6,868 nucleotides of DNA from Candidatus Aminicenantota bacterium. Its GTDB lineage: Bacteria > Acidobacteriota > Aminicenantia > Aminicenantales > Saccharicenantaceae. The DNA lies in contig JAPKZE010000287.1 of assembly GCA_026393955.1 (NCBI GenBank), forward strand, positions 1 to 6,868, written 5' to 3'. The notes beneath the pieces were generated by a model. It was given only the letters and a program-made list of their open reading frames with translations, made no database searches and was not told the origin of the DNA. The position numbers and the translations under genes were made by a program. This document shows, piece after piece, positions 5,151-6,868 of the stretch. Numbering within the stretch: the first letter of the stretch is position 1; every line of letters begins with the position of its first letter.

Positions 5151-6647
5151 TCACCGGCCCGGATCGAAATAGAGCCCGAACGCATCCGGCGGAACGATCG
5201 GGGGCACCTCTCCCCTCGCCCGGAGGATGCGCACGCGGACCTTGCCGGCGGTGAGGGCCGGAAAGCGCAGGAGCTTCTTCCAGCCGACCGTCGTCCCGGC
5301 CGCGATCTCCTGCCATTCCTGACCGGTCCAGGCGTCGAAAGCGAAGGCCTCGATCCGCTGCCCCTGACGAAGGTCCTCCCGGATCATGGCGACATTGAAA
5401 CGCTTCGAGCCGCCGAGGACGAAGGTGGCCTGGCGCTCTGCGACCATCGCCCGGGCCCCGGCGGCCAGGTTGACGGCGAAGGTCGCCTGGAGCCTGTCGC
5501 CCAGCTCCTTGAGCCGGCGGGCGTCGTTCTCGTGGATGCGGCCGCGCTTGTCCGGCGGAATGTTGAGGAGGAGCTGGGCGTTGCCGCCGACCGACGTGTC
5601 ATAGATATCGAGCAGACGGTCGAGGGTCTTGACCTTGTCGTCCTCGGCCGCGTGGTAGAACCAGCCGGGACGGATGGAGACGTCGACTTGACCCGGATAC
5701 CAGAGCAGGCAGCCGCCCTGCCTGGCCGCGGCGGCGATCCGGTCCAGGGAACCGAGGTCGGCCGCCTGGGCGTCGAGGCCCGCGATCCCGCCGGGGCTCT
5801 TGTCGGACGGCGCATCGTCGAAGCCGGCGACGGGGATGACGCTCCACTCGCTGGCCCGGGTGACGCCGGCTTCGTTCCCGATCCATCGGGCGTCCGGGCC
5901 CATGATGGAGATGACGGCGTCCGGCTGGAGCTCCCGGATGAGGGCGAAATAACCGGCCCAATCGTAGACCTGCCGTTTGCCGTTCGGGCCCTCGCCGCAA
6001 GCGCCGTCGAACCAGACCTCGGAGATGTCCCCGTACCAGGTCAGAAGCTCGCGGAGCTGATCCTGGAAATGCCGGTTATAGCGGGCCGAGTCGCCGTAGC
6101 TCGGCTCGTGGCGGTCCCAGGGCGACAGGTAGACGCCGAACGCCAGGCCGGCTTTCCGGCAGGCCGCGGCGACCTCGCCGACGACGTCGCCCTTTCCGTC
6201 CTTCCAGGGCGAGCTCTTGACCGAGTGCTCGGTGAACCCGCTCGGCCACAGGCAAAAGCCGTCGTGATGTTTCGCCGTGACGATGAGACCCCGGATACCG
6301 GCGGCCTCGACCGCCTCGGCCCATTGCCCGGCGTCGAAGTCGGACGGATCGAAGAGCTTCGGGTCCTCCGTCCCCTCGCCCCACTCCCGGTCGGTGAACG
6401 TGTTCATGCCGAAGTGGACGAAGGCCTGGAACTCGAGGGCCTGCCAGCGGAGCTGCCGCTCGGAGGGAACGACCCTGGCGGCTTTGGCGACGAGCGCGTC
6501 GAGCGTGTCCGAGGCATTGATCTCCACGGGGCCTGGAACGGGTCTGGTCTCCTCCACGGCCGCGGGCTTGGAGCACCCGAAGGAAAGCCCCAGGAGCAGG
6601 CACGTCCCGGCCAGGATCTCAACGGTCCGACGGCGGCTTCTCGTCAT
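5151..6647 (-). CDS. Alpha-L-fucosidase, GH29, putative lipoprotein
   Basis: This 498-residue protein should hydrolyse terminal alpha-L-fucose from glycans by a retaining mechanism. A basic N-terminus, a hydrophobic stretch (about 9-24) and Cys25 in LSFGC indicate a lipoprotein, so it probably acts at the cell surface or in the periplasm. GH29 barrel signatures are FVHFGMNTFTDREW (from about 76), TAKHHDGFCLWPS (about 124-136, substrate-binding His pair), YLSPWDRHEPSYG, and EVWFDGACGEG with the likely nucleophile Asp214. SEWSVIP (Glu267) is a possible acid/base, an assignment that is tentative. A C-terminal beta-sandwich occupies about 400-498 (FNVAMIREDLRQGQRI...). The layout recalls the GH29-B branch, which favours alpha-1,3/1,4-linked fucose; that is inference. 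The start at 6647 has GGAG five bases upstream; an ATG at 6665 would place this site inside the gene. It diverges from the symporter-like gene. Confidence 0.92.
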   Translation of the reverse strand: MTRSRRRTVEILAGTCLLLGLSFGCSKPAAVEETRPVPGPVEINASDTLDALVAKAARVVPSERQLRWQALEFQAFVHFGMNTFTDREWGEGTEDPKLFDPSDFDAGQWAEAVEAAGIRGLIVTAKHHDGFCLWPSGFTEHSVKSSPWKDGKGDVVGEVAAACRKAGLAFGVYLSPWDRHEPSYGDSARYNRHFQDQLRELLTWYGDISEVWFDGACGEGPNGKRQVYDWAGYFALIRELQPDAVISIMGPDARWIGNEAGVTRASEWSVIPVAGFDDAPSDKSPGGIAGLDAQAADLGSLDRIAAAARQGGCLLWYPGQVDVSIRPGWFYHAAEDDKVKTLDRLLDIYDTSVGGNAQLLLNIPPDKRGRIHENDARRLKELGDRLQATFAVNLAAGARAMVAERQATFVLGGSKRFNVAMIREDLRQGQRIEAFAFDAWTGQEWQEIAAGTTVGWKKLLRFPALTAGKVRVRILRARGEVPPIVPPDAFGLYFDPGR

Positions 6648-6679
6648 GGCCTCTCCCCTGCCCAAAGGAACGCGCGAAC

Positions 6680-6717
6680 GGGCGACGATAATATACTATA
6701 AAATAAGGGGATCGCCC
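6680..6717 (-). promoter_or_regulatory. AT-rich promoter region of the fucosidase, bracketed by a dyad
   Basis: Bases 6687-6706 are strikingly AT-rich for this window and hold overlapping minus-strand -10 candidates (TATAGT, TATATT, TATTAT) 40-55 bp before the start at 6647. I see no convincing -35. GGGCGA (6680-6685) and TCGCCC (6712-6717) form a perfect inverted repeat around the AT-rich core, a plausible operator geometry. The core also contains the odd palindrome TATACTATA. Confidence 0.45.
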
Positions 6718-6730
6718 TCCCCCGACGGCG

Positions 6731-6759
6731 TTGACTTCTCCCCGACCGTGCATTATGCT
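6731..6759 (+). promoter_or_regulatory. Sigma70-like promoter of the symporter-like gene
   Basis: TTGACT (6731-6736) and TATGCT (6754-6759) are separated by exactly 17 bp, close to the TTGACA/TATAAT consensus. Start of transcription would be near 6766, leaving a leader of about 45 nt before the ATG at 6811. Confidence 0.65.
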
Positions 6760-6797
6760 CCCCTCGCGAAAAAAGGCGACCGCCGCCGTCCCCCGCG

Positions 6798-6804
6798 AAA
6801 GGAG
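6798..6804 (+). promoter_or_regulatory. Ribosome binding site of the symporter-like gene
   Basis: AAAGGAG ends six bases before the ATG at 6811, and this fixes the start of the gene cut by the window edge. Confidence 0.8.
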
Positions 6805-6810
6805 AGCCCG

Positions 6811-6868
6811 ATGGCCCCCATCATCACCCTGAACGCCGTCGATTACGCCATCATCGGCGGCTATATCC
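6811..6868 (+). CDS. N-terminus of a probable sodium:solute symporter (SSS family)
   Basis: Only 19 complete codons are visible (MAPIITLNAVDYAIIGGYI) before the window ends. The pattern of a short polar start followed by xxDYxIIxxY and the onset of a hydrophobic helix is the usual N-terminus of SSS transporters, which import sugars, sialic acid or other solutes with Na+. The divergent fucosidase makes a sugar substrate plausible but unproven. Promoter and ribosome binding site support a real gene. Family assignment from so few residues is tentative. Confidence 0.6.
   Translation, partial: MAPIITLNAVDYAIIGGYI

Noticed and set aside
4811..5185. Several short frames on both strands in the gap between the PD40 and fucosidase genes
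   Set aside because: They lie in the inverted repeat and give similar peptides from both strands because of its symmetry. No ribosome binding sites or recognisable motifs.
3107..5254. 715-codon plus-strand frame over the PD40 gene and beyond
   Set aside because: Arg/Gly/Pro-rich shadow frame running through the hairpin and the inverted repeat. The overlapping frame 3201-4775 has domains and repeats.
6765..6800. Direct repeat CGCGAAA (6765-6771 and 6794-6800) upstream of the symporter-like gene
   Set aside because: Seven bases, two copies only, and the second overlaps the ribosome binding site; chance is likely.
1..6868. CRISPR array, tRNA, rRNA, defence or phage genes
   Set aside because: No regularly spaced direct repeats, no tRNA-like cloverleaf or rRNA segments noticed, and no recognisable nuclease, integrase or phage motifs in any supported frame.

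Overview
The window is a high-GC bacterial chromosome segment, rich in GGC/GCC/CTC/GTC/ATC codons. Its Shine-Dalgarno sites and sigma70-like boxes are ordinary. A lipoprotein-type GH29 fucosidase, a GH2 hydrolase, a TolB-like PD40 protein and an ABC-2 exporter together suggest a glycan-degrading, probably diderm heterotroph. The wording of the permease and PD40 proteins resembles what I recall from Candidatus Aminicenantes or Acidobacteriota genomes. That placement is a recollection, not a search result.

Layout, left to right. The 3' part of a GH2 glycoside hydrolase gene (+) runs from the left edge to 855. It converges on a two-gene ABC-2 exporter operon on the minus strand: permease 3013-1607, then ATPase 1595-852. 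The GH2 and ATPase genes take their TAG stops from opposite strands of one CTAG. The 187-bp divergent gap 3014-3200 holds a minus-strand TATAAT box, a 22-bp perfect hairpin that looks like a transposase-associated REP repeat, and a plus-strand promoter so close to its ATG that the mRNA should be leaderless. A secreted DUF1349-like plus PD40 beta-propeller protein follows (3201-4775, +).

Between this gene and the convergent alpha-L-fucosidase (6647-5151, -) lie 375 bp with no credible gene. Most of this gap is one imperfect inverted repeat (4814-5145, centre near 4981), made of two head-to-head copies of a unit of about 165 bp. A local hairpin in each copy differs from its partner only by compensatory base-pair changes. 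This is the most unusual structure in the window. The fucosidase diverges from a gene cut by the right edge (6811 onward, +), whose first 19 residues fit a sodium:solute symporter. That gene has a clear promoter and ribosome binding site.

How the genes may work together: a surface fucosidase, a GH2 enzyme and a possible sugar symporter fit fucosylated or other complex glycan use. The exporter and PD40 protein have no evident direct link to it. I recognise no defence system, CRISPR array, tRNA or rRNA. Two points may be new: the inverted-repeat element at 4814-5145, and the apparent in-frame loss of the end of the GH2 catalytic barrel at a perfect dyad (566-585).
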